From: Collinsella sp. TM09-10AT
GTDB taxonomy: Bacteria; Actinomycetota; Coriobacteriia; Coriobacteriales; Coriobacteriaceae
DNA: 64,000 nt
Direction of reading: 5' to 3'
Assembly: GCF_003436275.1 (NCBI RefSeq)
Contig: NZ_QSOP01000013.1
Coordinates: 5,832 to 69,831 of the forward strand
Of the stretch, positions 53,115 to 62,409 are shown in pieces. Position 1 is the stretch's first letter. Each line of letters starts with the position of its first letter. The notes under the pieces are model-generated. The model ran no database searches, was not told the origin of the DNA, and saw only the letters and a program-made list of their open reading frames with translations. Both the position numbers and the translations under genes were made by a program.

Positions 53115-54134
53115 CTAGCGCCGGAACAGCTCGCGAGCTCGGTCGCGGAGATCGGTGGCCCGGATGACGCCCTCGTAGCGATTGATGCGCAAGCGCGGAA
53201 AGGCATTGAAGAAGCGCAGGTCGCGACGACTGAGCGACACACTCGGCACCGGACGGCTCATGCGCTTGCCGGCAAGGCGACGACTGAGCGACGGACGCGG
53301 CATGCTCGGCGCGGCATCGGCAACGCGGCGGGCAGCAAGCGCCAGGCCGCGAGCACCATCCGAGATAAACGTCGGCATCGAAGCCTTCTCGCGCAGGGCA
53401 TCGAGCGCCGCGTCGCCCAGCTCGGCCAGCCAAGCGTTAACGGCGCGACCGCGGATATGCGTCTGCGCCACCGAGTCGATCGCCGAATCGGGAATACGTT
53501 CGAGCATAGAGTCGGAGGCGTCGGCAAGCGACTCATTGATGCGGTCGGCAAGGTCGGCACGCACACGCTCAAGCTGATCGGACAGGCGGCGCCAGCTGGC
53601 CAACGAGCACACCGCATCGACCATCATCGCGACCGCGACGATAAAGGCGGACAGCCGCACAATCAGCACCGGCAGATGGCCAAGCAGCCCCAGCAATGCC
53701 GGCTCCACTAAACGGCAAATACACAACGCACCCAAGCCAAATGCGCAGGCCCAGTACAGGCAGATGCGTCCGTGCAGGTTAAACGGCAGATGCGAGTAAT
53801 CCCAAAACCGGGCACCCGTCGTTTTTTCCAACAGCACGCCCACGCTATATTCGATCACGCTGCATACGAGCGCGGCAGCGACAAACTGGCTCGAGGCGTC
53901 TGGGATTCCACGCAGCAGCAACCAGCACGCGATGCCGCCCGCACCGTAGATGGGACAACACGGCCCTAGCAAAAAGCCGCTGTTGGCAAAGCGTCCGTGG
54001 TTGAGCATGGCGCAGACTGTCGACTCCCATACCCAGCCGCAAAAACCGTAGAAGGCAAACGAGAGTACCAGCGCCGAGAGCGGACAGGCGGCAAGCGTCG
54101 CGCCGTCAAATGCCATGTCGATCGCGGTTCCCAC
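53115..54134 (-). CDS. CmpB-type putative ABC-transporter (type IV) membrane protein
   Basis: 339 residues from a GTG at 54134. The N-terminal ~175 residues contain five hydrophobic segments and the CmpB-family motifs: FAFYGFCGWVWES, FLLGPCCPIYGAGG, EYSVGVLLEKTTGARFWDYS and PFNLHGRICLYWA. The remaining ~160 residues are soluble, Arg/Ala/Ser-rich and probably helical, more than many relatives carry. Despite the family name the role in transport is unproved. The gene begins 3 bp after the HD gene's stop, so the two are an operon. Confidence 0.8.
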   Translation of the reverse strand: MGTAIDMAFDGATLAACPLSALVLSFAFYGFCGWVWESTVCAMLNHGRFANSGFLLGPCCPIYGAGGIACWLLLRGIPDASSQFVAAALVCSVIEYSVGVLLEKTTGARFWDYSHLPFNLHGRICLYWACAFGLGALCICRLVEPALLGLLGHLPVLIVRLSAFIVAVAMMVDAVCSLASWRRLSDQLERVRADLADRINESLADASDSMLERIPDSAIDSVAQTHIRGRAVNAWLAELGDAALDALREKASMPTFISDGARGLALAARRVADAAPSMPRPSLSRRLAGKRMSRPVPSVSLSRRDLRFFNAFPRLRINRYEGVIRATDLRDRARELFRR

Positions 54135-54137
54135 CGT

Positions 54138-54695
54138 CTACCCACTCCTCTTTTCGTTCGATTCTTTGCTCGAGCCGTCACTCGACCCCTCGTTCAAATC
54201 GTTCGCGCCGCCTTTGCGCGGCAGACGGCCGGCAATCGTCTCGCGCAGCGCGCACCATTTATCCGCCAGGCACACAATCCATGCCTCACGACACGTCGGC
54301 GGCACCGGTACCAGCGGAAACATATGCCGTACGATAATATTCCGCTCGCGCGGCGTCAGCTCAAAATCTTCCTCCGCACGCGCCAAGGCAAAAAACGGGT
54401 GGCGAAAGCCATGCAGCCGATGGCTTGGGTCGGGATCGTGCCAGTCATAGAGAAAGTAATCGTGCAGCAGGGCCCCGCGCAGCAGCGATAAGCGGTCGAC
54501 GGAGATACCGACGCGGCCCAGGCGCTCGGCAAAGGACAGACTTGCCCGCGCCACCGAGGTCACATGTGCATAAACCGTCACATCGCCATGTTGGATAAAC
54601 TCATGCATCAGGTCCAAGCGGCCCGCCTGGGCAAGCTGACGGGCGGCATCGTCGACCTCGCGCGCGATTTTCTCGGCACGAACGGTATCGGACAT
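54138..54695 (-). CDS. HD-domain phosphohydrolase
   Basis: 185 residues with a metal-dependent HD fold: RLSLLRGALLHDYFLYDWHDP, in which His and Asp of the LLHDY motif bind metal. The C-terminal REAWIVCLADKWCAL contributes another Asp. Likely a nucleotide or cyclic-dinucleotide phosphohydrolase; the substrate is unknown. GGAAGGAGG precedes the ATG at 54695. It overlaps no neighbour; dxs lies divergently upstream with about 230 bp between, and the CmpB-type gene follows directly. Confidence 0.82.
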   Translation of the reverse strand: MSDTVRAEKIAREVDDAARQLAQAGRLDLMHEFIQHGDVTVYAHVTSVARASLSFAERLGRVGISVDRLSLLRGALLHDYFLYDWHDPDPSHRLHGFRHPFFALARAEEDFELTPRERNIIVRHMFPLVPVPPTCREAWIVCLADKWCALRETIAGRLPRKGGANDLNEGSSDGSSKESNEKRSG

Positions 54696-54923
54696 GCGGC
54701 CTCCTTCCGGCGGCGCTCGGCGGCAAGCCGCAGCCTGCACGCAATGAATAAAATCATCATGGAACTTATCAGTATGGCATCGGACAAAACGTTTTGCCCC
54801 ACCAGTTGGCGAATTACCGCGCCGCCGTCACATATCAAACGCCAAAATGTGCGAGACTGTCTTGTGCAATTGTGCCGGCCGAGGGAGTGCCGGCGCACGA
54901 TTCGCATGGAGTAACCCACAACG

Positions 54924-56705
54924 ATGCTGCTTACGCAAACGACAACGCCCGAGGACGTCAAGGCTCTCGATCGCGCCGAGCTTCCGCTGCTCTGCGGCGA
55001 GATCCGCCACGCCATCCTCGAAAGCTCCGCCGCCGTCGGCGGGCACGTTGCCCCCAACCTGGGCGTCGTTGAGCTTACGGTTGCGCTTCATCGCGTGTTT
55101 AACTCCCCCACCGACAAAATTGTCTTTGACGTATCGCACCAGACCTATGCCCACAAGGCGCTGACTGGGCGCGCGTACACTTATATCGACCCGGCACGCT
55201 ACGGCGAGGCCTCTGGCTTTGCCAATCCCGACGAGTCCGAACACGACCTGTTCGCCATGGGCCACACCTCTACATCGGTGAGCCTGGGCTGCGGCTTGGC
55301 GCACGCTCGTGACCTGGCGGGCGATGCGTACAACGTCATCACCATCATTGGCGACGGTTCGCTTTCGGGCGGTCTGGCGTTTGAGGGCTTCAACAATGCC
55401 GCCGAGCTCGACAGCAACTTGATCATCGTCGTCAATGACAACGACCAGTCCATTGCCGAGAACCACGGTGGCCTGTATCGCAATCTGGCCGAGCTGCGCG
55501 CCAGCAACGGCACCTGCAGGCGCAACGTTTTCCGCGCGATGGGGCTCGACTACCGCTATTTAGACGCCGGCAACGATGTGTTGGCCCTCGTCGACGCGCT
55601 GCAGGAGCTGCGCGATATCGATCACCCCATCGTGCTGCACGTCTCGACCGCCAAGGGCAAGGGCTTTGAGCCAGCCCAGAGCGACCCCGAGCGCTGGCAT
55701 CATGTAGGTCCGTTTGACATGGCGACTGGGCGCAAGCTCTGCCCGGGCCATCCGAGCGAGCCTGCGCCGCGCACCTATGCCGACATTACGGGCGAGGCCC
55801 TGAGCGCTGCCATAGAGCGCGATCCGCAGGTTGTGGGCATCACGGCCGCAACGCCCTACATCATGGGCTTTACGCCCGAGCTTCGCGCCGCGGCAGGCAA
55901 GCAGTTTGTTGACGTGGGCATTGCCGAGGAGCACGCCGTGACCTTTGCCACCGCGCTTGCGCGCTCGGGCGCCAAGCCAGTCTTTGGTGTGTACGGCACG
56001 TTTTTGCAGCGCGCCTACGACGAGCTGTGGCACGACCTGTGCCTCAACGACGCCCCCGCAACCATCCTGGTATTTGGCGCGTCGATCTTTGGCACCACAT
56101 CCGAGACGCATCTCTCGTTCTTTGATATTTCCATGCTGGGCGGTCTTCCCAACATGCGCTACCTGGCGCCGGCCTGCATGGAGGAATATCTATCCATGCT
56201 GAGCTGGTCGCTCGACCATCGCGAGCATCCTGTGGCGATTCGCGTGCCCGGCATTGGCCTGGTAAGCCGCCCCGACTTGGCGCCTGCCGAGGACGCCGAT
56301 TACGGTGTCGCGCGCTACAACGTGGTGCGCCAGGGCCGCGACGTGGCCGTGCTCGCGCTTGGCGACTTCTTTGAGCTGGGCGAGCACGTGGCAAATCGCT
56401 TGGCTGCCGAGTACGGCATCGAGGCCACGCTCGTCAACCCTCGCTTTGCAACCAAGCTTGACCGCGAGTTCCTCGACAGCCTTGCCGCCGAGCATCGCGT
56501 TGTCGTCACCCTCGAGGACGGCATCTTGGACGGTGGCTGGGGCGAGCGTGTCGCGTGCTACTTGGCCTGCACGCCCGTGCGCACGCGCACTTTTGGCATC
56601 GCCAAGGGCTTCCCCGACCGCTACGACCCCAACGAGTTGCTCGCTCAGAACGGCATGACGGTCGAGAACATGGCCGCCGAGGCCGTAAGGCTACTCAACG
56701 AGTAA
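54924..56705 (+). CDS. DXS-like thiamine-diphosphate transketolase
   Basis: 593 residues, shorter than classical DXS (~620-640). The TPP site is intact: GDGS (143-146), NNA (157-159), His41, His72, and catalytic Glu335/336 in GIAEEHA. But the DXS signature D-R-A-G before THQG is replaced by FGASIFGTTSETH (384-396) and the phosphate-binding RYPRG region by RVPGI (440-444). This is the divergent DXS-like form seen in some Firmicutes; whether it makes 1-deoxyxylulose-5-phosphate is open. GGAG lies 14 bases before the ATG, the spacing is long. Monocistronic with its own terminator. Confidence 0.85.
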   Translation: MLLTQTTTPEDVKALDRAELPLLCGEIRHAILESSAAVGGHVAPNLGVVELTVALHRVFNSPTDKIVFDVSHQTYAHKALTGRAYTYIDPARYGEASGFANPDESEHDLFAMGHTSTSVSLGCGLAHARDLAGDAYNVITIIGDGSLSGGLAFEGFNNAAELDSNLIIVVNDNDQSIAENHGGLYRNLAELRASNGTCRRNVFRAMGLDYRYLDAGNDVLALVDALQELRDIDHPIVLHVSTAKGKGFEPAQSDPERWHHVGPFDMATGRKLCPGHPSEPAPRTYADITGEALSAAIERDPQVVGITAATPYIMGFTPELRAAAGKQFVDVGIAEEHAVTFATALARSGAKPVFGVYGTFLQRAYDELWHDLCLNDAPATILVFGASIFGTTSETHLSFFDISMLGGLPNMRYLAPACMEEYLSMLSWSLDHREHPVAIRVPGIGLVSRPDLAPAEDADYGVARYNVVRQGRDVAVLALGDFFELGEHVANRLAAEYGIEATLVNPRFATKLDREFLDSLAAEHRVVVTLEDGILDGGWGERVACYLACTPVRTRTFGIAKGFPDRYDPNELLAQNGMTVENMAAEAVRLLNE

Positions 56706-56709
56706 AAAA

Positions 56710-56749
56710 CCTCCGCAAGGGAAGCACCCCTGCGGAAGTTTTTATTTTT
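56710..56749 (+). terminator. Terminator behind the DXS-like gene
   Basis: A stem CCTCCGCAAGGG (from 56710) pairs with CCCCTGCGGAAG, followed by TTTTTATTTTT. It lies 5 bp past the stop codon. Confidence 0.85.
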
Positions 56750-56760
56750 GAGCTCAACTA

Positions 56761-56977
56761 TCTCAATCTGTAACATCTAGGGCCCGAATTCCCGTCTAAC
56801 TGTTACAGATCTATACAAGACGTCTTAGTCCCTGACCTTTGTCTCAATCTGTAACAGATAGAGACCTTCTGGCCGTCTACCTGTTACAGATCGAGACATT
56901 CGAATCCCCCTGAAGAGAAAATCTCAATCTGTAACAGTTACTCGGCAAAAATGGCTGCAGATGTTACAGATCGAGAC
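56761..56977. repeat. Array of three 57-bp inverted-repeat elements
   Basis: Units at 56761-56817, 56841-56897 and 56922-56977 each begin TCTCAATCTGTAACA and end TGTTACAGATCGAGACA (first unit partly degenerate on the right). Left and right arms are inverted copies; the 25-30 bp between them is different in every unit. The period is 80-81 bp. It fills the gap between the DXS-like gene and the amino-acid transporter operon, with no coding frame. Confidence 0.85.
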
Positions 56978-57010
56978 AAAACAGCAAGGCATGCCGCTGC
57001 ATCGGCCAGA

Positions 57011-57045
57011 ACCACCACAAAGGTGCCTGTCCCTTTTTGGTAGGT
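57011..57045. repeat. GGGACAGG-loop hairpin, copy 6 (degenerate)
   Basis: ACCACCACAAAGG at 57011 pairs imperfectly with CCTTTTTGGTAGGT (57032-57045), and the loop again reads GGGACAGG on the minus strand. The 5' half resembles copy 5 (31469) and the 3' half copies 1 and 2, as if a hybrid. Confidence 0.55.
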
Positions 57046-57087
57046 AGAATAACCCATAAGGTAAGTATGTTTCTGAGTTATTTCGTG

Positions 57088-57117
57088 TTGGCCCATTTGA
57101 GTGGGATAGGGTATAAC
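57088..57117 (+). promoter_or_regulatory. Promoter of the amino-acid ABC operon
   Basis: TTGGCC (57088-57093) and TATAAC (57112-57117), 18 bp apart, 44 bp before the substrate-binding-protein start. Confidence 0.55.
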
Positions 57118-57160
57118 TCTACTCAACCGCTAGGGATTTTATTGAGAAAGGTGTTCTACC

Positions 57161-58153
57161 ATGAGCAAGAACCTCTCCCAGCAGGTCGTTCTCGACCGCC
57201 GCGGCTTCGTCGCCGCCACCTTCGCAACCGTCGCCGGCCTTGGTCTTGCCGGCTGCTCCGACACCAGCACCGAGGCCGACAAGGGTTCCGCCGGTTCCTC
57301 CAAGAGCTCCGAGGATACCGAGGTTTCCGCCACGCTCGACGCCAAGGCATTCGACAAGCTCGTCAACGACGGCCCCAAGGCCGATGACGACGCCATCGCC
57401 GCCAGCACCTGGGCTACGGCCGTCAAGGATGCCGGCGTCTTTACGATTGGTGGCGTCCAGACCTCCACGCTCTTCTCCCTCCTCAACGAGAAGGACGGTC
57501 AGACCCGCGGCTTCGACGCCGGTATCGCACAGCTCCTGTCCAACTACATTCTGGGCGAGAACAAGGTCGAGATCACCCAGGTGACCTCGGACACGCGCGA
57601 GTCCGTCCTGCAGAACGGCCAGGTCGACGCTGTCTTTGCCACCTACACCATCACTGACGAGCGCAAGAAGCTCGTCTCCTTTGCCGGTCCCTACTACTAC
57701 ACCCAGCAGGCTATCCTGGTGCTCGCCGACAACGACGACATCAAGAGCGTCGACGACCTGGCCGACAAGAACGTCGCCGTCCAGTCCGGCTCCAACGGCC
57801 CCGCCATCTTGGAGGAGTTCGCTCCCAAGGCCAGCCAGCAGGAGTTCAAGACCGACGAGGAGGCCCGCCAGGCACTCCAGCAGGGCCGCGTTGACGCCTA
57901 CGTCATCGATAACAACATGCAGCAGAGCGCCCTGGTCCGCGAACCCGGTAAGTACAAGATCGCCGGCAAGTCCTTCGGCAGCAAAGAGCCCTACGGCATC
58001 GGCCTGCCGCTCGATTCCGACGGCGTCGCCTTTGTCAACGACTTCCTTAAGAAGATCGAGGACGACGGCACCTGGACCGAGCTGTGGCAGATCTGCATCG
58101 GCGACCGTACGGGCGACACCAATGTTCCCGAGCTGCCCGAGATCGGCGCCTAG
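57161..58153 (+). CDS. Polar amino-acid ABC transporter, substrate-binding lipoprotein
   Basis: 330 residues of the SBP_bac_3 family. The N terminus has a twin-arginine (DRRGFVAA, Arg13-Arg14) followed by GLGLAGC with the lipobox Cys32, so it may be a Tat-exported lipoprotein. Downstream: GFDAGIAQLLS, TSDTRESVLQNGQVDAVFATYTITDERKKLVSFAGPYYYTQQ (ligand site). Substrate likely Glu, Gln or Asp by similarity to GluB-type proteins; not certain. Residues ~33-75 are a Ser/Asp-rich linker. A promoter lies 44 bp upstream and AAAGGTG before the ATG. First gene of a four-gene importer operon. Confidence 0.9.
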   Translation: MSKNLSQQVVLDRRGFVAATFATVAGLGLAGCSDTSTEADKGSAGSSKSSEDTEVSATLDAKAFDKLVNDGPKADDDAIAASTWATAVKDAGVFTIGGVQTSTLFSLLNEKDGQTRGFDAGIAQLLSNYILGENKVEITQVTSDTRESVLQNGQVDAVFATYTITDERKKLVSFAGPYYYTQQAILVLADNDDIKSVDDLADKNVAVQSGSNGPAILEEFAPKASQQEFKTDEEARQALQQGRVDAYVIDNNMQQSALVREPGKYKIAGKSFGSKEPYGIGLPLDSDGVAFVNDFLKKIEDDGTWTELWQICIGDRTGDTNVPELPEIGA

Positions 58154-58291
58154 GCAGCGAACCTAGTAACGGCCGCTACGAAACCATATGGAAACGCGCG
58201 ATGCGCTTTATTGCGCTAAACTGTTTCCTCACTGAGTTGTCGGGGCTTCCGTACACACGGGAGCCCCTTTCCTTACCGGCGGGAGGTCCGC

Positions 58292-58951
58292 ATGAGTCTC
58301 TCCGAGCTCTGGTCGCTCTATGGCCAGAACTATATCGACGCGTTGCTAGCAACCTGGGGTATGACGCTCGAGTCGTTTGCCATCGCCATGGTACTGGCTG
58401 TCGCTGTCACCGTGATGCGCGTGTCGCCGCTCAAGCCGCTGCGCGTCTTTGGCGACCTGTATGTCCAGGTCTTCCGTAACATCCCCGGCATCGCGCTACT
58501 CATCATCGTCGTCTATGCGCTGCCGTCGCTCAAGGTCGTCCTGCCCTACCGCACCTGCGTCATCGTCGCCACAGTGCTCTTGGGTTCTGCCTTTGGCTCC
58601 GAGAACTTTATGAGCGGCATCAACACCGTCGGTGTCGGTCAGGTGGAAGCCGCCCGCTCGCTGGGCATGAGCTTCAGCCGTATCCTCGCCAAGATCGTGA
58701 TTCCGCAGGCGCTGCGCTCGAGCGTGCTGCCCATGACCAACCTCTTTATCGCCGTCATGCTCACCACCGCGCTCGGCAGTCAGGTGCCGCTTAAACCGCA
58801 GGAGCTCACCGGCGTGGTGAGCTACATCAACACGCGCTCGCTCGGCGGCGTCGCCGCGTTCTTTATCTCGGCGCTCGGCTACCTGGGCACGGCCTTTGTG
58901 GTGAGCCACATTGGCAACTATATCGATAAGAAGGTGAGGATCCTCCGATGA
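58292..58951 (+). CDS. Polar amino-acid ABC transporter permease 1
   Basis: 219 residues, five or six hydrophobic segments; the cytoplasmic coupling (EAA) loop is GVGQVEAARSLGMSFSRILAKIVIPQALR. It belongs to the HisM/GlnP-type permeases of polar amino-acid importers. GGGAGG precedes the ATG at 58292. It follows the binding protein by 138 bp and overlaps the next permease by 4 bp (ATGA), so the two are translationally coupled. Confidence 0.92.
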   Translation: MSLSELWSLYGQNYIDALLATWGMTLESFAIAMVLAVAVTVMRVSPLKPLRVFGDLYVQVFRNIPGIALLIIVVYALPSLKVVLPYRTCVIVATVLLGSAFGSENFMSGINTVGVGQVEAARSLGMSFSRILAKIVIPQALRSSVLPMTNLFIAVMLTTALGSQVPLKPQELTGVVSYINTRSLGGVAAFFISALGYLGTAFVVSHIGNYIDKKVRILR

Positions 58952-59781
58952 GCAAGCACTCCACCTCCGCGCTCACCATGCGCGATGCGCTCTACGAGGC
59001 TCCCGGCCCCAAGATGCGCGCCAAGATTCGCGTCGGCACCGCCATCTCACTTGTTGCCGTGGCCGCGCTCATCGCTCTGGTACTGCAGCGCTTTTATGTG
59101 ACCGGCCAGCTTTCGGTCCATTACTGGTACTTCTTTACGCACCTCACCACCTGGAAGTTCCTGCTTGCCGGTTTTGAGGGCACGGTAAAGGTCGCGCTCA
59201 CCGCCGGCGCCATCGCGCTGGTACTGGGCTTAGCCCTCATGCTCGGCCGTACCAGCGACATCAAGCCGCTGCAGCTGGTCTGCCGCGTGCTCACCGATTT
59301 CTTCCGTGGCGTGCCGAGCCTGCTGTTCATCTACTTCTTCTTTTTGGTGCTGCCTCAGTACAAGATTTCACTGCCGTCGTTTTGGATGCTCACGCTTCCC
59401 GTCGCGCTCGCTGCAGCCGGCGTACTTGCCGAGATCTTCCGCGCCGGCGTCAACGCCGTGCCGCGTGGTCAGGTCGAGGCAGCCCAAGCGCTCGGTCTCT
59501 CCAAGGCCAAAATCACCTTTAAAATCGTATTGCCCCAGGCGATTCGGTTTATCATTCCGTCGTTGATTTCGCAGCTCGTGGTCGTAGTCAAAGACACCAC
59601 CGTCGCCTACGTGGTGAGCTACCCCGACCTCATGCAAAATGCCCGCGTGCTCATCACCAACTACGACGCGCTCGTATCAGTCTATCTGGTGATCGCGGTC
59701 ATCTACATCCTCATCAACGTCGCGATCAACAAGGCCGCTGTCTACGTTTCGCACAAGACCGGCGCGACCATCATCCGCTAA
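58948..59781 (+). CDS. Polar amino-acid ABC transporter permease 2
   Basis: 277 residues, the second half of the heterodimeric HisMQ-type channel. It has an N-terminal soluble extension of ~25 residues, then five or so hydrophobic segments. The EAA loop is PRGQVEAAQALGLSKAKITFKIVLPQAIRF, and the C-terminal DTTVAYVVSYPDLMQNARVL is typical. The start overlaps the stop of permease 1. No gap or damage was seen. The ATP-binding subunit follows after 36 bp. Confidence 0.92.
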   Translation: MSKHSTSALTMRDALYEAPGPKMRAKIRVGTAISLVAVAALIALVLQRFYVTGQLSVHYWYFFTHLTTWKFLLAGFEGTVKVALTAGAIALVLGLALMLGRTSDIKPLQLVCRVLTDFFRGVPSLLFIYFFFLVLPQYKISLPSFWMLTLPVALAAAGVLAEIFRAGVNAVPRGQVEAAQALGLSKAKITFKIVLPQAIRFIIPSLISQLVVVVKDTTVAYVVSYPDLMQNARVLITNYDALVSVYLVIAVIYILINVAINKAAVYVSHKTGATIIR

Positions 59782-59817
59782 CGCTTTACCATTTCGAGTC
59801 ATAAGGAGCCGAGCACC

Positions 59818-60582
<765 letters not shown>

Positions 60583-60669
60583 CCAGCCACCCCGTGGGAC
60601 AAATCCATTGAAAGTGTTGTCCTACGTCTCTCATGCGCCCTGTCACCTTTAGATTCGAAAGCAACACCT

Positions 60670-61479
60670 ATGATCGGAACTCGCACTTCATCGTCATACA
60701 CCCCGCACGTCGACGTCGATCCCGCCGACCGCCCGCTCATCCTCGTCGCGCCGCGTTGGGAAGAGGCAAAGCCGTTTTTAAGCGAGACGCTCTCCCCCAA
60801 CGAGGAAATCGCAAGTGTCTTTGTCGATGCCATCCTTGCCGCCGGCGGCCTGCCGCTGCAGATGTCCATCACCGAGGACATTGAGGTCATCCGTCATTAC
60901 GTCGACATCGCCGACGGCATCGCCATTCCCGGCGGCCCCGATGTCAATCCCAAACGTTGGGGCGATGATCGACCCTACGACCCCACCCTCTGCTGCGAAA
61001 TCCGCGATAGTTTTGAGTTTAAGCTGGTCGACGAGGTACTCCGCGCCAAAAAGCCGCTCTTTACCACCTGCCGCGGCACGCAGCTGCTCAACGTCGCCAC
61101 CGGCGGCACCCTGTGCATGGACGTGCCGAGCCTGGGCGCGCGCGAGGGCCGCACGCAGTGGCGCCATACCCACGTGCTCAACGACCCTGTGCATCCTGTC
61201 GAGGTCGTGCCGGGCTCGCTGCTGGAGCGCGCGGTTGGCGGGCACAGGCTGATCCAGACCAACTCCGCACACCACTGCTGCGTCGATCGTCTGGGTAAAA
61301 GCACGCGCTTGGTCGCCAAGGCAACCGACGGCGTGCCCGAGTGCATCGAAGTCGAAGGCCAGCCGTTCTGCCTGGGCGTGCAATGGCACCCTGAGTACAC
61401 GTGGAAGACGCTCGAGACCGACTTTGACCTGTGGAAGTCGTTTGTCGAGGCAGCGGCCAAGGTTAAGCGGGCTCGCTAG
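60670..61479 (+). CDS. Class-I glutamine-amidotransferase-like hydrolase (PuuD type)
   Basis: 269 residues of the gamma-glutamyl-gamma-aminobutyrate hydrolase-like family. The catalytic triad is visible: Cys134 in TTCRGTQLLN, and His240 and Glu242 in QWHPEYT. Related enzymes hydrolyse gamma-glutamyl amides such as gamma-Glu-GABA; the substrate here is unknown. The ribosome binding site is weak, and the start is chosen by length. It lies behind an importer for polar amino acids, which fits a role in handling glutamyl compounds taken up or made nearby. Confidence 0.87.
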   Translation: MIGTRTSSSYTPHVDVDPADRPLILVAPRWEEAKPFLSETLSPNEEIASVFVDAILAAGGLPLQMSITEDIEVIRHYVDIADGIAIPGGPDVNPKRWGDDRPYDPTLCCEIRDSFEFKLVDEVLRAKKPLFTTCRGTQLLNVATGGTLCMDVPSLGAREGRTQWRHTHVLNDPVHPVEVVPGSLLERAVGGHRLIQTNSAHHCCVDRLGKSTRLVAKATDGVPECIEVEGQPFCLGVQWHPEYTWKTLETDFDLWKSFVEAAAKVKRAR

Positions 61480-61512
61480 CTCGCGAATCACACAGGCTTA
61501 AACCTTCCATGC

Positions 61513-61552
61513 CAGGGGGGGGCGGACACCAGCCACGGTGCCCGCCCCCCTG
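61513..61552 (+). terminator. Terminator behind the PuuD-like gene
   Basis: CAGGGGGGGGCGGACACC pairs with GGTGCCCGCCCCCCTG around 61513-61552, one mismatch in the middle. The left arm holds a run of eight G, and only a short T-rich stretch follows (TGTATTTG). It also separates the convergent ABC-2 genes. Confidence 0.65.
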
Positions 61553-61590
61553 TATTTGATACGCTCGGTATGTTTATCCCTCACAAACAA

Positions 61591-62409
61591 TCAAAGAAAT
61601 CTCGACCACAATCGGTCGACCGTAAAGCAGATGGCAAAAACGCTTGCTACGTTTATGAGGCAGTCAATTAAAATCGAAACGCATTGACCGTCCCCCAACG
61701 GGGTCACGCCGCAAATCCACATGAGCATCGAGGCTGGAAGCGGAAGCATGGAATTGGCCCCGATCTGTATGTAGATCGCTACAACGTTGACAAGCAACAG
61801 CATGCCAATCGGACCGAAGCCGGACCCAAAATAGGAAACAACGATTACGCAAGAAACCACGTATGCAAGGCAGGCGGCGGCAGCAAGAACAAGTCGATAG
61901 CAAAATACATGCAGGTTGAAATACTGCTGAGCATCCAAAACGATCGCGCAGTTAAGACAGTACAAAACGACACTCGTCAGGATAAACGCGCCCAAAAGGG
62001 CGAAAGAAGACAGCATCGCTCGCGCAACGATAGCGCACACACGCTTCCCTCCCCGGGCCTCCGACAGCCCCCACGGTTCCTCGACAAAGCCCGAACTGAC
62101 AAAGCGCGGCACAATACAAGCAGCAATGAACGGAAAGAACAATGCATGAGCCAACGGGGCTACGTTGAACAGCAGACCGCGAAAAACCTCTGCATTACCA
62201 AATAGAAGGACATCCTCCGCCGATAGCGGAAGCGTCGGGTCTGGGAAAAAGCCCAAGAAACTGTTCTCACGGAGGCTACAGAACCACATCGGGAAAGAAT
62301 TAAGCTGCAATATCACCATGTACGCATAAATTACCAGGATTAAGGCGTACGCCCATTTGCTCACATGCTTCAATTCTGACTGGAGAAGTCTTTTAATCTG
62401 ACGAGCCAT
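61591..62409 (-). CDS. ABC-2-type transporter permease (second)
   Basis: 272 residues, six hydrophobic segments beginning ALILVIYAYMVILQL, with a large hydrophilic stretch between segments 1 and 2 (SFLGFFPDPTLPLSAEDVLL). The form resembles bacteriocin/lantibiotic immunity permeases (EpiE/EpiG, BcrB). The start at ATG 62409 with GGGGGTG upstream is preferred over GTG 62418. It overlaps the preceding permease by 17 bp. Many A/T-ending codons and lower G+C set it apart from neighbours. Confidence 0.75.
   Translation of the reverse strand: MARQIKRLLQSELKHVSKWAYALILVIYAYMVILQLNSFPMWFCSLRENSFLGFFPDPTLPLSAEDVLLFGNAEVFRGLLFNVAPLAHALFFPFIAACIVPRFVSSGFVEEPWGLSEARGGKRVCAIVARAMLSSFALLGAFILTSVVLYCLNCAIVLDAQQYFNLHVFCYRLVLAAAACLAYVVSCVIVVSYFGSGFGPIGMLLLVNVVAIYIQIGANSMLPLPASMLMWICGVTPLGDGQCVSILIDCLINVASVFAICFTVDRLWSRFL

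Noticed and set aside
56761..56977. CRISPR array
   Set aside because: Regular period and variable centres suggested it, but the conserved arms alternate in orientation, there are only three units, and no cas genes are near.
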